Source: Panaeolus papilionaceus
Lineage: Eukaryota; Basidiomycota; Agaricomycetes; Agaricales
Direction: 5' to 3'
DNA: 64,000 nucleotides
Assembly: GCA_015501605.1 (NCBI GenBank)
Contig: JADNRZ010000007.1
Location: 744,001-808,000, forward strand
In this document: one piece after another, positions 1 to 11,808 of the stretch
How the letters are laid out: the number at the start of each line of letters is the position of its first letter
Position numbering within the stretch: position 1 is the stretch's first letter
Notes under the pieces: generated by a model
What the model was told of the DNA's origin: nothing
Databases searched by the model: none
What the model saw: only the letters and a program-made list of their open reading frames with translations
Translations under genes and position numbers: made by a program

Positions 1-652
1 CCTTTTTGCCTCATCGTACTGGGTGCCACTTTTAATTTAACATTGCAATCTTTCTGAGTGGTTGATTTAGGTTTTATGTAAAATTTTGTATTGTATCAGC
101 TATGTTTTATTCATATAATTTAGAGGAGATACATCATCACGAGACAATGCCATTATGATAAGATTTGAGATACAAAATCTCAGCCTATGTATGGAAGGCT
201 CATCAGCGAGAGGTTACAGAGGAAAGTCAAGTGGGTTGTGAAGATGACCTCGAGAGCGAAGAATTCAGCTCTGCACACGGGGTGAAGATCGCTGCTCAGC
301 TCTTGCAGCTCGACGAAGTCCTTATAACTACTTCATCTTTCCAGTTGGCAATGTAGCAGAGACTGTTTTGACTGCTCAGCCCCAGCCCAGACTGAGCGGG
401 TATCAACACACCAAAGCGGAGAGGGAAAATGTTATACCTTTATACGAGTAGTACTTAAGTGGATGTGTAAGTGACTTGAGCCAAGTGATCCGAACATGCT
501 GATAATTGATGGGCAAGTGAAGCGAGCACCCTGACCGTGCAGTTTAATATATAATCCTCAAAGTCGTGCTGTTTTCTAGTACGTCGCCATTAATTCTCTC
601 TCACTCTCTGTTCGGCGTCCTCCAACTCTCCTAGGAATCCACACGTTTGACC
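1..652. other. Intergenic / promoter region upstream of Sec14-like gene
   Basis: I find no convincing coding region on either strand. The only small open frame (165-356, plus) shows no domain-like composition and no clear splice partners. The last 100 bases before 653 are the likely promoter and 5' leader of the Sec14-like gene: an AT-rich stretch (taatatataatcc, about 543-556), then a C/T-rich leader and a good start context (gaccATGg). The left part may be the untranslated end of a gene outside the window. Confidence 0.4.
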
Positions 653-2050
<1,398 letters not shown>

Positions 2051-2146
2051 GAGGATCGAGTACTTAATAATTTACCCTGCTGTCGAGGATATACGCTACG
2101 TTAGATACCATGTCCCTATACTATATTCAACCAAGTTATACACATT

Positions 2147-4207
2147 TCATCTACGACTTGTAAGCTTCAATAGACTACTAATCATGCTCGTGGATCGTGC
2201 TGGAACCAGATCGTCATCTTTAACTGGCGACAAAACAGTTGGGATATTCAAATTCCCATCAAGTGCATTCAACTGTTAGAGAGCGGTCAGAACATAACAA
2301 GGATAAAGACGCGAACAACGCACATTGCCAAACGCCAGGGTGGACGAGGGACCATCCAACGATGGGGCAGATGGGAAAATATTGATTTTCCGTTTCTTCT
2401 TCTTGGTCTCTCCATCTGCCTCGCTTTCTTGTGGAGGTTGTTCCTTGCCTTTGGGCTGGCGACTCGCAGCTCTGGAACCTGGCCTGATTGATTTAGTACT
2501 AGCGTCCTTGAGTTCGCTTTGGTCTCGTTTGTTTCGAGCCTTGGAGGCACCTGTAGAACGTTCATTTGCGGTCTCATCGACGTCCTCATCACTACCTCGG
2601 CCTTTCCTTTTCCCCTTCCTCTTGGGTGGCGGTTCGTCAACTTCCTCAACGCTAACTTCCTCATCCTCTTCGGCCTTCTTCTTGCCTTTCCCTTTGTCTA
2701 CAGTTTTCGCCTTGGACATCTTTTTTGGAGGTGCTGGGTTCGGAATCTCTTCGATATCACTGTTGCTATCTTTGGCCTCTTCTCGAACAGGGGAAGCTTT
2801 GCGTCGCGGTGGAGGTTTACCGCCGGTAGATTTCCTGGCGATTACCGGTTTTCTTGCCTTCGGCTTGTCGTCTGCAGTTTCATCCTTGGAAGACGTCGTG
2901 GCTTTATTCCGTCGTTGAACCTTCACAGGTGCCACTGGGATTTCATCGACTGAGTCCTCCGCTTCATCTTCAATGGGAGTCGGATTCTTCGTGAATTTCT
3001 GGATAAATCTTTCAGGAGAAATACATCCACAACCATTCTATTACACGCACCTGAGGAGAAGGGGGACGGACCCGTGCTCGTTCTTCTTCTAAGTCTGCTT
3101 TGAGTTTTTCAACTTGCTTCTGCAGTTTAGACACGTCTTTCCTGCTAGAACTTAGTTCTTTCTCGGTTTCTGTCACTGTTTCCTGCACAAATGTTAGGAC
3201 AACTTCTGATGGCCACGGACAAGCAGACTCACTTCCAACTTTGAAACAACGTTTTGAAGTTTCTCTATCTTCCTGCCATTCTTGGCTACCGTCCGCTCAT
3301 ATTCTTCTTCTCGCTCCTTAGACTCTCCCTTTAGTTGCTTGAGCTCCACCTCCAGTGTAAGCCGGTGCTTTCGTTGCTCTTCAGCAGCCTCCCCCTCTTT
3401 GGTTTCTAAACTCTTCCACTGCTCGAGTTGCCGTGTCAGGTCCTTATTCGTTCTCTGAAGCTCGTCGTTCGTTCGTTCCAAGTCGGAAATGCGGGTCTGG
3501 GTACCATCAAGCTGTAGCTTCGTACGCTCCTGTTTTGACTTGAGAGTTTCTGACGCTGCTGTCAGGTTAGCCAGTTCCCCTCGCAATTTTGTAACTTCTG
3601 TCTAGCAAAACTGTTTATACAAATTCACAGCAAGGCAGAATGGGCTACTTACCTCTTTATCTTCCTTGTCCCTCTGAGCTCTGGATGACAGTTCCTGAAC
3701 TTCCTTGTACTTGCCCAAGTACTCTGCACATCTCTTCTTCGTTTCGTCCAGTGCAGCTTGGAGGGTTTCCATTTGTAATTGATGTTCCTCTTCTATCTGC
3801 TCAATCTTCCCCTCTAGTTCTTCCTCCTTCATTTGGAAGAGGCTGATCTTATACTCCCGCTGCAGCCGTAGAAGCTTCTCTTCTCTTGTGGCTGCCATCT
3901 CCTGATATATCCCGCTTCTCTCCTTCGCTAGTTCGTACTCCAATGTTTTCTGGACGATGCGATATGATGACAATAAGTCTTCACATCCTTCCTTCCACTC
4001 CTTCTGATTTGCCTGCCACTTGTCCCGGATGTCATTTACAGCTGTAGTACCTCTCTTCCGTTCCAACTCAACCTGTTCGTTCAACTTTTGAACAGTATGA
4101 CTAAGGGTTACGTTTCGCTGAACAAGATCCTCTATTTGAGCTTGGTTCGCTGCTTCAAGAGATGGTATTGCGCCTGATAACGGCGTTCCCCCTCGTGGAC
4201 GTGACAT
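2147..4207 (-). CDS. Coiled-coil protein with basic disordered C-terminal half, function unknown
   Basis: Not recognised as a named family. Five exons (4207-3653, 3601-3233, 3182-3051, 2998-2324, 2272-2147) close in frame as 618 residues. Residues about 20-345 are almost continuous coiled coil (for example EEELEGKIEQIEEEHQLQ, DLERTNDELQRTNKDLT). The rest is Lys/Glu/Pro-rich with nuclear-localisation-like clusters (PPPKRKGKRKGRG, ETKKKKRKINIFP). The tail LDGNLNIPTVLSPVKDD lies in a separate last exon behind an intron at 2273-2323 (GTGCGT...CTAACAG), so a reading that ignores this intron ends wrongly at 2276. The KINIFP block followed by IP-LSPVK looks like a conserved C-terminal signature and suggests a nuclear or spindle/chromatin scaffold. 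That role is inference only. Start chosen at 4207 (MSRPRGGTP), the first ATG of the open frame. Confidence 0.75.
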
Positions 4208-4480
4208 ATTGCGAAAGCTGAAATGACGATACACACGTTAATTTTTGAAAGATATATATTTTTAAATGATTAATGAAGGAAAATACCTGAGTTTGCCACT
4301 ATCACAGGGGACTTATCAGCAACGAGTTGAACAGAAACAAAGGGAGTAACGCGCACAACAGCAGGCGTGCGAATTCACTGCTAATTGAAGCACGTGGTCG
4401 CGAGCTTTTCGAAGTCTGACTCTTGCGTCTTTCAAAGTTCTTCAAGTTATAATCCCGAATATCTTTAGACTACCTCAGGA

Positions 4481-5658
4481 ATGGCACCATCCAAGGCACC
4501 AAAGAATATCAAAATACAAGTTCCCAGACACAATTCTCAACGAATCAATGCAAAACTAAGTGTCGAGGTTAAGAATCACGCCAAGTCGCAAGGTGTTCTC
4601 GTCGATACGACACAATCCAGCTCTAAACTGGCACTGGCAATCGTAAGTATAGCAGGTACATCTCGCTTTTTCATTAAAAATTAATTATGTGTTTTACTAT
4701 AGGAAAGTGCGTCAGAATGGAATTCTAGGCTTATGACTGCCCGGGCAGAACGAGGACCTCAGTGGGATGTCGGCACACAACAGTTGGTTGAGAACTCTCT
4801 TGCACAATATTTATCTGACAAGGCTGCTGATATAGGTTCCTTGTCGACAAATATTCGGATCTATATTATGACCCAACACCTCTTAGGGAAGCTGTGAAAA
4901 AGGTCACAGAAGACGAAGATACTGAATCTAACGCCGGTCAACGTCCCAGTCATTCATCCCATACGAATCAACAAGTTCAACTATCACATTCCATGTCGCA
5001 CTCGTCTCATGGATCACCACACCACCAATCTCATGGTCAGCATCAACCCTTCCAACTCCAGCAACAACCTTCAATGGGTTCACGGCATCATACACCACTC
5101 CGTGACGCACAATTCGCGCAGGGTATGGGACCTGGTCCAACGATGCATTCACATATGAGTGGCCGTGATTCAATACAAATGCATCCACCTCGACATTCAG
5201 GCCCTCAACCAAATTTCCCCTATGCTGGCTCTCCCTCTGCCATGGGGATGCGTGGGGGTCCAGGTGGTATTCCTGGAGGACCAGGCTCATTTCCTGGTGG
5301 GCCACCCATGGGTGGGGTTGGCGGCGGTGCGCCATTTTCTCCAGGACCAACAGGTTTCATGGGTGGAGACGCAGGTGGGCCACCTATGCGAATGGGAGGA
5401 GTGAATATGGGAGGACTCGGTGGCGGCATGCGCCCAGGAATGGGTGGCATGGGTGGTGGAATGGGTGGAATGGGGATGGGTGGTGGTATGGGTGGCATGG
5501 GCAACCCTATGGGAGGAGGTATGCCAGGGGGTAATGTCATGGGCCCTATGGGACCCATGGGGATGGATCATGGTGGAAATATGGCAGGAATGGGTATGCC
5601 CATGAACATGTCACCCCGGGGGGTAAGACTACCAGACGACAACTTCCCTATGCATTGA
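4481..5658 (+). CDS. Met/Gly-rich low-complexity protein of unknown function
   Basis: Not recognised. The proposed exons 4481-4642, 4703-4782 and 4836-5658 give 354 residues in frame. A compact N-terminal part (about 1-105) contains ESASEWNSRLMTARAERGPQ and, after the second junction, FLVDKYSDLYYDPTPLREAV, which look like conserved helices. Then comes a His/Ser/Gln-rich segment, and from about residue 215 a long Gly/Met/Pro-rich tail (GGMGGGMGGMGMGGGMGGM) typical of RNA-granule or condensate-prone proteins. The second intron (4783-4835, GTTGGT...CTGAC...TATAG, 53 bases) is my proposal. Without it the frame breaks between the two conserved segments, and the intron itself happens to be open in the upstream frame, so an indel is the alternative. 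The first intron (4643-4702, GTAAGT...TATAG) is clear. Role inferred only from composition. Confidence 0.65.
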
Positions 5659-5823
5659 TCTCGGACATTTTTTATTTGTACCACGACCTTGTACATTCTA
5701 GACTATTAATAATACCATTTTTGTGGGCAAAACAATTTCGTGTAAAACAATATCACGACAAACTGCTTCGAAGAATTTACCGTAACGAACTGTGTCAAGT
5801 AGTCAGACCATCAAAACAAAAAT
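5659..5823. other. 3' flank of the Met/Gly-rich gene and tRNA-Gly terminator
   Basis: AT-rich non-coding DNA. On the minus strand a T-rich run just past the tRNA-Gly 3' end (about 5814-5822, read as ATTTTTGTTTT across the boundary) is suitable for RNA polymerase III termination. Confidence 0.4.
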
Positions 5824-5893
5824 GCATTGACCGGGAGTCGAACCCGGAGCTAGGCCATGGGAAGACCCAATGTTACCGCTACACCATCAATGC
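5824..5893 (-). tRNA. tRNA-Gly (anticodon CCC)
   Basis: A 70-base cloverleaf can be folded by eye on the minus strand. The acceptor GCATTGA pairs with TCAATGC. D-arm GTGT...ACAT. Anticodon stem GGGTC/GGCCT with loop TTCCCAT (CCC at plus 5859-5861). Short variable loop AGCT. T-arm CCGGG-TTCGACT-CCCGG, giving the B-box GGTTCGACTCC. CCC reads the glycine codon GGG. No intron. An oligo-T terminator follows. Confidence 0.93.
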
Positions 5894-6364
5894 TTAATAT
5901 AAGGGTGTATGTGTTTAGTGTCATACGCTTGTAGACATTCAGAAGGAACCCCGTCGGTACGAGGCGAGATTCAGAGCCTCTTTACTTTCGAAGGATAGAA
6001 AACACCCCTAAATGAGTGGCACAAAACTCACGCAAGCTGTTTATTTGAGATGTGCAAGGGCCCTAGAAATAATTTACTATGGGCTTATCCTGGTCAAGAT
6101 TTCAGATGACTTGGTATAAACGGGAAGGATCCAAAGGCCTTGGCCTCATTGAGCGAAAATAAGCGCTTGGTCGCCTATTCGATTGCAAACTCGAGTGCCA
6201 CAAGAATTGTGGTTTGTCGACCAAGAAAAACGTTATATTTGCATAAAAGCACGCATGCGATACAGTGCACAGAACTTGACCAGGACCCTACCTGACCACA
6301 TATGTTGAGAAAATTGGACGAGGAAGCTAAGTCAAGCGCCAGCAAAAAGGGATGTACCAAAAAG
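5894..6364. other. Intergenic region between the two tRNA genes
   Basis: No coding region, RNA gene or repeat that I can support. It would contain the upstream flank of tRNA-Gly and, at its right end, the termination region of tRNA-Pro (both minus strand). Confidence 0.4.
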
Positions 6365-6469
6365 GGGCCCAACCGGGAATTGAACCCGGGACCTCGCACA
6401 TCTGAGCTTCCTTTAATTTGGAAGCGGGTAGAACCCGAAGCGCGAATCATACTACTAGACCATTAGGCC
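6365..6469 (-). tRNA. tRNA-Pro (anticodon CGG) with a 33-base intron
   Basis: Minus-strand cloverleaf: acceptor GGCCTAA pairs with TTGGGCC (one G-T pair), discriminator C, D-arm GTC...GAT, anticodon stem CGCGC/GTGCG, loop TTCGGG plus T, T-arm CCGGG-TTCAATT-CCCGG. The anticodon CGG lies at plus 6435-6437. The loop is interrupted after position 37 by a 33-base intron (plus 6401-6433). The intron contains CTACCCG, able to pair with the anticodon region, and a GCTTCC/GGAAGC hairpin, as expected of a eukaryotic tRNA intron cut by the tRNA-splicing endonuclease. CGG reads the proline codon CCG. Confidence 0.93.
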
Positions 6470-6620
6470 GATGATGTGCCTGGTGCAATTGCCAGTCATC
6501 AGACGCACCGCTTATGATCCGTCTCTGTAATGCATCCTTTTGGTCAATAATTCCCTCAAGGATTTCCTTCCTCGCACCTTCAACTCTGCTACCCTCCTCT
6601 ACAACTCCGACGCAACATCT
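6470..6620. promoter_or_regulatory. Shared upstream region of tRNA-Pro and NOM1
   Basis: About 150 bases between the 5' end of tRNA-Pro (minus) and the NOM1 start codon (plus). It becomes C/T-rich just before the ATG, as in many basidiomycete 5' leaders. No specific site recognised. Confidence 0.35.
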
Positions 6621-9600
6621 ATGGCTATTAGGAAGAAAACAAGTACGACGCGACTGCCACAGAGTTTGTTGGAGCAGATCGATAATGCAGGTTAGAGACC
6701 ACCTTAACTTGTACATTTTTGCATTAGCTAACAGGAAGCAAAAGATAAACACACACATTCCCGTCTTGGAACGAGAAAAGCATCACGAAAAGATCTCAGA
6801 AAACAAGAAAGACAGGACCATAAACAAAAGAAGTCCGAGTTCTTTAGTCGCAATCCCAAAAAGAGACCTGCAGAGCTAGAGCAAGCAGACTCGCCTCAAC
6901 GAAAAAAGGCTAGGACCGAGGATCCCAAACCCATTCCACCACCAACTGCCTCCGCTGCCCTCCCAGCCAAGAACGCAAAAGGAAAAGAAAAGCAACAGAG
7001 ACCCACGGAGACCCCTCTAGACGCCTATTTGGCACAGTTACCCTTGCACACGCTACCGGAAGACAAGGAAGAAAAGTATATAGCCTACCTAGAGGCGAAG
7101 TTAGGAGTCAGGGCGAAGAAGAAACAAGTTCAAGAAGATGACGGACTGGATGGTAAACCTCTATGCCTTAGATTATGTGCGGTCTTAATTGATGAAATGC
7201 GAAAGATCTGTTAAACTTCGCGGATTCTATTGCCACTCCTTCGAAAATGGTGTGTATGCTCCTGCTCTGTACCCCTCCGATCTAACAAATTTATCAATTC
7301 ACAGCCGTCGTCTTCCAGGACGGTTGCGCAGATTATGAAGCCAAGAGACGTGTCGGATGACGAATTTTTGGTGGACAACGATGCAAGTTCTGAAGATTTC
7401 GACTCGGAAGATGAATGGGGAGGAATCGAGCAGCCTCTGGACAACGACTCCGCGGATGAGGAATCGGGCGATGACACACGGCCAAATGAGCAACAGTCAC
7501 CGCCTCGACCTGTTACGACTCCGTCAACGTCCGCATACGTGCCTCCACATCTCAGACACGCCCAAGGCGGGCAGGACGAATCGCTTGTGAAGTTGACGCG
7601 GCAGCTGAAAGGTCAATTGAACAGGTATATATTGCTTTTGGAGTGTCTCGCCGTGTATTGAGTTAGGCTTTTAGGATGAGCGAGCAAAATATTGCAACCA
7701 TCATATCTGGTGTGGAAGAGATTTATCGTGATAACCGACGAAATGGTATGTCATGAAGCCATATGTATATCACCTACTCTAACTGGTATTTTAAGACGTG
7801 ACTTCGACATTGACTACATTGATTATTGATGGCATTTGCTCCCATTCGTCACTTCTTGACTCGTATGTGGTGTTATACGCGGCGTTCGTGTCTAGTCTCC
7901 ACAAGATTATTGGAATCGAGTTTGGTTTGTGCATTTCTGAAAGATCGTTTTCCATCTCTCATCGTTTTATTCAGCGGCACATTTTGTTCAGACTTCGATT
8001 TCGAAGTACGAGCAGTACTACAATGAAGCCTTGGATTGTGAAGCAGCTGGAGACGACTCGCAAAGTGGCAAGGAATGCACCAATCTCATGGTTCTCACCT
8101 CCGAATTGTACAACTTCCAGGTCATATCATGCGTGCTTGTATTCGATATCATAAAAGCAGTTTTACGGGATAACTTGTCCGAGTTCAAAATCGAGCTACT
8201 TCTCAAGCTCCTCCGAAGTAAGTCTGTCCTCTTTCATATATGCAACTAAATCCAACCACGTCGAATCAGATTCTGGGCACCAACTTAGGCAAGACGACCC
8301 TACTGCCCTCAAAGATATTATCCAGCTTGTACAAGACAAAGTGACCACACAGGACGGCACCCTGAGGTCAGCCATGTTCTCCGCTCGATGTTCAAGATTT
8401 TGTTATAATTACTTACAGTTCACGAACGCGTTTCATGATCGAAACGCTCACTAATCTGAAAAACAACAAGCTAAAACGTAATGTTACACAAAACCAGGGG
8501 GCATCCTCAGTCGAGCGTATGAAGAAATTCCTATCTGGACTCAGTAAAACGAAGCATGGTCAGTCATTGAACCCATCTATCTCGATTCTTACTATAAACT
8601 CAGCCAAAAACAGTGTTATCGCATGAATCCTTGCGGATATCTTTGGAAGACCTTCATTCCGCTGATAAACGAGGGAAGTGGTGGCTTGTCGGTGCTGCTT
8701 GGGGTGGGGACCCTCTTGTGGAGAAGCAAGAGGAGTTCCAGAGTAGCGGTCAGCAAGCCAATGGTTCTCGTGATGACGACGTCGAGGAACAGCAGGAAAC
8801 TGACCTTCTTACACTGGCCCGCTCTCAGGGCATGAATACCGACATCCGAAAGGGCATCTTTGTTGTTCTTCTGAGTAGTGCGGTGAGTGCTTCGTCCAAG
8901 TGAACACGAAGTCTTTACTTAAGGGTACGCAGGATTATCTCGATGCCTGCGAGCGTTTGGGGCAGTTGAAACTTACTGAAGTTCAGCAACGCGAAATTTT
9001 CCGAGTAATCCTTCATTGTTGCGGACAGGTATGGCTCACTGGATTGCGATAAGTATAATTACTCAAAATCTACGATCTCATGACAGGAAAAAGTATATAA
9101 CCCGTATTACACTTTGGTTGGACAACAGCTATGTAAAACAGCTCATTCACACAAGATAACTGTACAATACACGCTCTGGGATTTCCTACGAGAGCTCGGG
9201 GAAAGCAACGTCGGAGGTGCAGCTGTGACGAAAAATTCGGACGATTTCGATGACAGTTCTAGTCAAAAGGTCTCAAAATCACGTCTGCAAAACGTTTGCA
9301 AAGCATACGCATGGTGGATTGCAAAAGATTGTGTCAATCTCATGATCCTCAAGGTACAGTTTGTAACGAAACACATACGAACCTCACTCACTCAGCCCAT
9401 TTTTAAGCCACTAGATTTCACAAGGCTCAAGGCTCAAACCCGCATTTTCATGCGAGAGCTTTTGATCAACATATTTATCAACAGCCAGCGGTCCACTCCT
9501 GTCATTGGGAACAGCCTCAACAATATCATGTTTACCCGAAACCGCAATGCCATCGAGGAGGTTTTCATCAAGGCGACCAGGTTACAAAATTTATCAATGG

Positions 9601-9737
9601 GCTTGGTGTACTTTTTGTCAGAATTACTGGCAAAGCCATCTGGCGAGGGAGATGCACTCGACAAATTCGTCAAGTGGTCCGTCGGGGTTGCACAGGAGAC
9701 ATTGAGGACGGGAATTGATGTGGTACCAATATCATGA
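6621..9737 (+). CDS. NOM1: Nucleolar MIF4G/MA3 protein, NOM1/Sgd1 homologue
   Basis: Predicted nucleolar factor for 18S rRNA maturation and small-subunit assembly. The N-terminus is basic (MAIRKKTSTTRLPQSLL, SRKDLRKQERQ, an NLS-like region), followed by an acidic stretch (DDEFLVDNDASSEDFDSEDE) and YVPPHLR, the usual entry to the MIF4G domain. MIF4G helices follow (NIATIISGVEEIYRDN, TTLIIDGIC, LMVLTSELYNFQVI, FKIELLLKLLR, LVGAAWGG). The MA3 domain follows (DIRKGIFVVLLSSA, DYLDACERLGQLKL, REIFRVILHCCGQEKVYNPYY, YTLWDFLRELGE). At least nine short introns are needed. The first is unusual: its CAG sits directly on the branch sequence CTAAC, so the acceptor must be a later AAG at 6738 (or 6744) to keep frame. 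Other clear exons include 7206-7249, 7305-7624 and 7675-7745. The stop at 9737 is only 30 bases from the EFM4 stop on the other strand. Family certain; some splice sites approximate. Confidence 0.9.
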
Positions 9738-9767
9738 TTAACATCCGTGGCGTCCTTGTCCTGCCCG

Positions 9768-10689
9768 TTATTGCGCAGTAGGAGTTTTACGGAATGCGAC
9801 ACTTGAAACAATGCTACCTGTGTGACCTCCAAAACTGAATGTAGGATGTTGGATTCGTGAACTGCAAGGTTCCCCATCAGCATCGCTAGACACCCAATAG
9901 TGATTGAACGTACTGGTATTCCAGACCAAGTTCTGGACTCCTGAATGCCGTCTTTAACTCGTCTTCCGTAAAATTGCAAGCTAAATGGATGAACTTTAGT
10001 CGCTTGTGCGCAGACAAACACAAAAACAAATGCTTACAAGTGATCAAAAAATGACCACCGGGCTTCAACAGCCTGGCCATTCGCTCCGGGTAGTGTTTCG
10101 CGGGGGAATGACCCTCAGAATCCTTTGGGCCCAGCGCAATGGCGTCATATGTACCTTTATCCAAGATTAGATCCCAAACCACGGTTGCAGCATCGGAGAA
10201 TGGACTCGGTGGATCCTGAGTGAGGAAGTCGCACTCATGGAACGTAACATCTTCGCCTTGTTTGGTCTCTGCTATCTCTTTAGCAAGCTTTACAGCGCCT
10301 GCGCTATAATCTATCCCAAACAACGTGGAGGCGTCATATCCTGCCTCCAAAAGCCCGAACAGAAGAGTCCCATTACCGCTTCCAATTTCCAAAGTCAATG
10401 GTTTGCTCTGGGATGGGACGTTTTCCTCTGCCCATTTTACCATTTTTTCGACGCTCTCGATTCCAAACCTAGAGAAAAATCTGGCATCGGATATGATTTT
10501 GTATCAGATCTATTGCAAGCTCACCATATCTCTCCTTCTTCCCCAATCTCTTCGAAATTTTTTACTTCCTCATCATAGACGTTGTCCCAACTGATAAAGA
10601 AGCCTCATCGATAAAGTAGTGCGATTGAATGCTCTAATTACGCACTACTCCTTTGTGCCCAGTTTTGAAGGTGGCAGTTCTGAAGACAT
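9768..10689 (-). CDS. EFM4: Protein-lysine N-methyltransferase EFM4 (METTL10-like)
   Basis: SAM-dependent methyltransferase of the family that methylates a lysine of elongation factor eEF1A. It begins MSSELPPSKLGTKEYWDNVY, typical of the family, then EEGEIWFGIESVEKMVKW. The SAM-binding motif I is LTLEIGSGNGTLLFGLL, followed by the acidic FGIDYSAGAVKLA. The catalytic-fold motif is WDLILDKGTYDAI, then LLKPGGHFLIT. The C-terminal strand is spliced: SCNFTEDELKTAF, then LEYHSRIQHPTFSFGG and GSIVSSVAFRK, ending at the TAA at 9768. The family C-terminus is recovered only if an intron (GTACGT...TTGCAG) after LEY is removed; a reading without it stops early at about 9886. Four introns in total. It converges on NOM1 with 30 bases between stop codons. 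Confidence 0.9.
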
Positions 10690-11435
10690 GACGGTAAGAG
10701 GGAGGTTGTTTAGGCAAGAGTGATCATTCTATGAACGACATCCTCATCCGGAAATTTAGACACGACAGACTATAAATAACAAAATTACAATATACGCATT
10801 CGAAAAATCATCCGTAAGACAAAGATAAGTTGGAGAGCATTTTCAGGAGCGAACATCTGCATCGAGGTGATATCGAAATAAACGACATGAGACCACCAGA
10901 GTTATTGCACAGCGCCTGGATAAACCCATAAATGCGTAACAAAGTCAAGGACCAAGTGGCATTAAAGTAACAGTGTAAGAAAACCAAAGGCATACTCCGT
11001 TAAATTGCTGAAGGAGTATGGTCTATCAAGTCGGAAAAAAAGACTCTTTGAGCCATCATCCACAATTTTATTCCAGTGTCCATCGTAATAAGCTTTGAGT
11101 CACAAGGTCCAGTCAGTAAGCTCAGAACGAGAAATGGTGGGTCGGCGTATAGCAACACGAAGTCGGTGTAGCTGTAGAGAGCTTCTGGTGACTTTACTAT
11201 GCATGGACATGGAAAGGGAATCGAGGGTGATCATTCTCATCCATAGTTAACAACCAAATGTGTCGGAGCACTGGAGTATACGACAGAGAAGAGGTGATAT
11301 TAGCTTGGCCGTGGTATGCATTAACTACAAAAAAGAGTGGGTCGTATGGTACAGTAAGGATGGTAGGTGCGCTGAAGACTTCTCAATAAACTAACAGTCA
11401 AGTTATAAATGCGACTCACTCTAAATAGCCTGTTA
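10690..11435. other. Intergenic region, 5' flank of EFM4 and 3' flank of PAM18
   Basis: About 750 bases with no supported gene. It should hold the EFM4 promoter (EFM4 reads leftward from 10689) and the 3' untranslated region of PAM18. Two short minus-strand frames (10808-10993, 11321-11530) have no domain-like features, and the second overlaps PAM18 exon 2 out of frame. Confidence 0.4.
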
Positions 11436-11808
11436 TCATCGCCCTTTAATTTCTTTGTCCAACATATCTTTCGCCTCGTTAATTTTGCTCGCAAGATATG
11501 GTGATCCACCACGATCTGGGTGGTTCGCAAGCATGATTTGTCGGTGTGCGTCTTTTAGCTGTAGACGTAGACGAGGCCCATCCCTTGAGAATACTTGAGC
11601 ATTGAAGGTAGAATAGGTCATTTAATGAGTCAACCTACTTCAAACCAAGAATTGCGATAGCCTCTTTACGATCCATTTTGGCGCGGAACCCTCCTTTAAC
11701 CCACTGCTCTGCTGGTCCCCTCCCAAGAAACAGACCCCGTTTGATTATTGAGCGACCAAGAATTGCAGCAGAGACGGCGCTGACGCCGACAATAAAAGCT
11801 GTGGCCAT
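11436..11808 (-). CDS. PAM18: Mitochondrial import motor J-protein Pam18/Tim14
   Basis: Subunit of the presequence translocase-associated motor. It anchors in the inner membrane and stimulates mtHsp70 ATPase activity through its matrix J-domain. Two exons (11808-11639 and 11583-11436) give 105 residues, normal for the family. The N-terminus carries one membrane segment ([17 protein letters not shown]), a short linker ([11 protein letters not shown]) and [12 protein letters not shown] leading into the J-domain. The invariant HPD lies in [20 protein letters not shown], and the protein ends [13 protein letters not shown]. The intron acceptor is the second AAG (plus 11584-11586), which joins ILGLK to DGPRLR in frame. 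Using the first AAG upstream would break the frame. Confidence 0.93.

Noticed and set aside
165..356. 63-residue open frame near the left edge
   Set aside because: No family resemblance, no supporting splice sites, ordinary chance length.
2276..2323. C-terminus VRCSRLYPCYVLTAL for the coiled-coil protein
   Set aside because: It is the translation of an intron; the GTGCGT donor and CTAACAG acceptor lead to a better last exon.
4928..5571. Long antisense open frames over the Met/Gly-rich gene
   Set aside because: They are mirror images of Gly/Met/Pro repeats (Pro/Ile and His/Thr runs) and have no splice context; the plus frame carries the conserved N-terminus.
9886..9925. Early stop of EFM4 after LEYQYVQSLLGV
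   Set aside because: An intron there restores the family C-terminus HSRIQHPTFSFGG, so the gene is not truncated.
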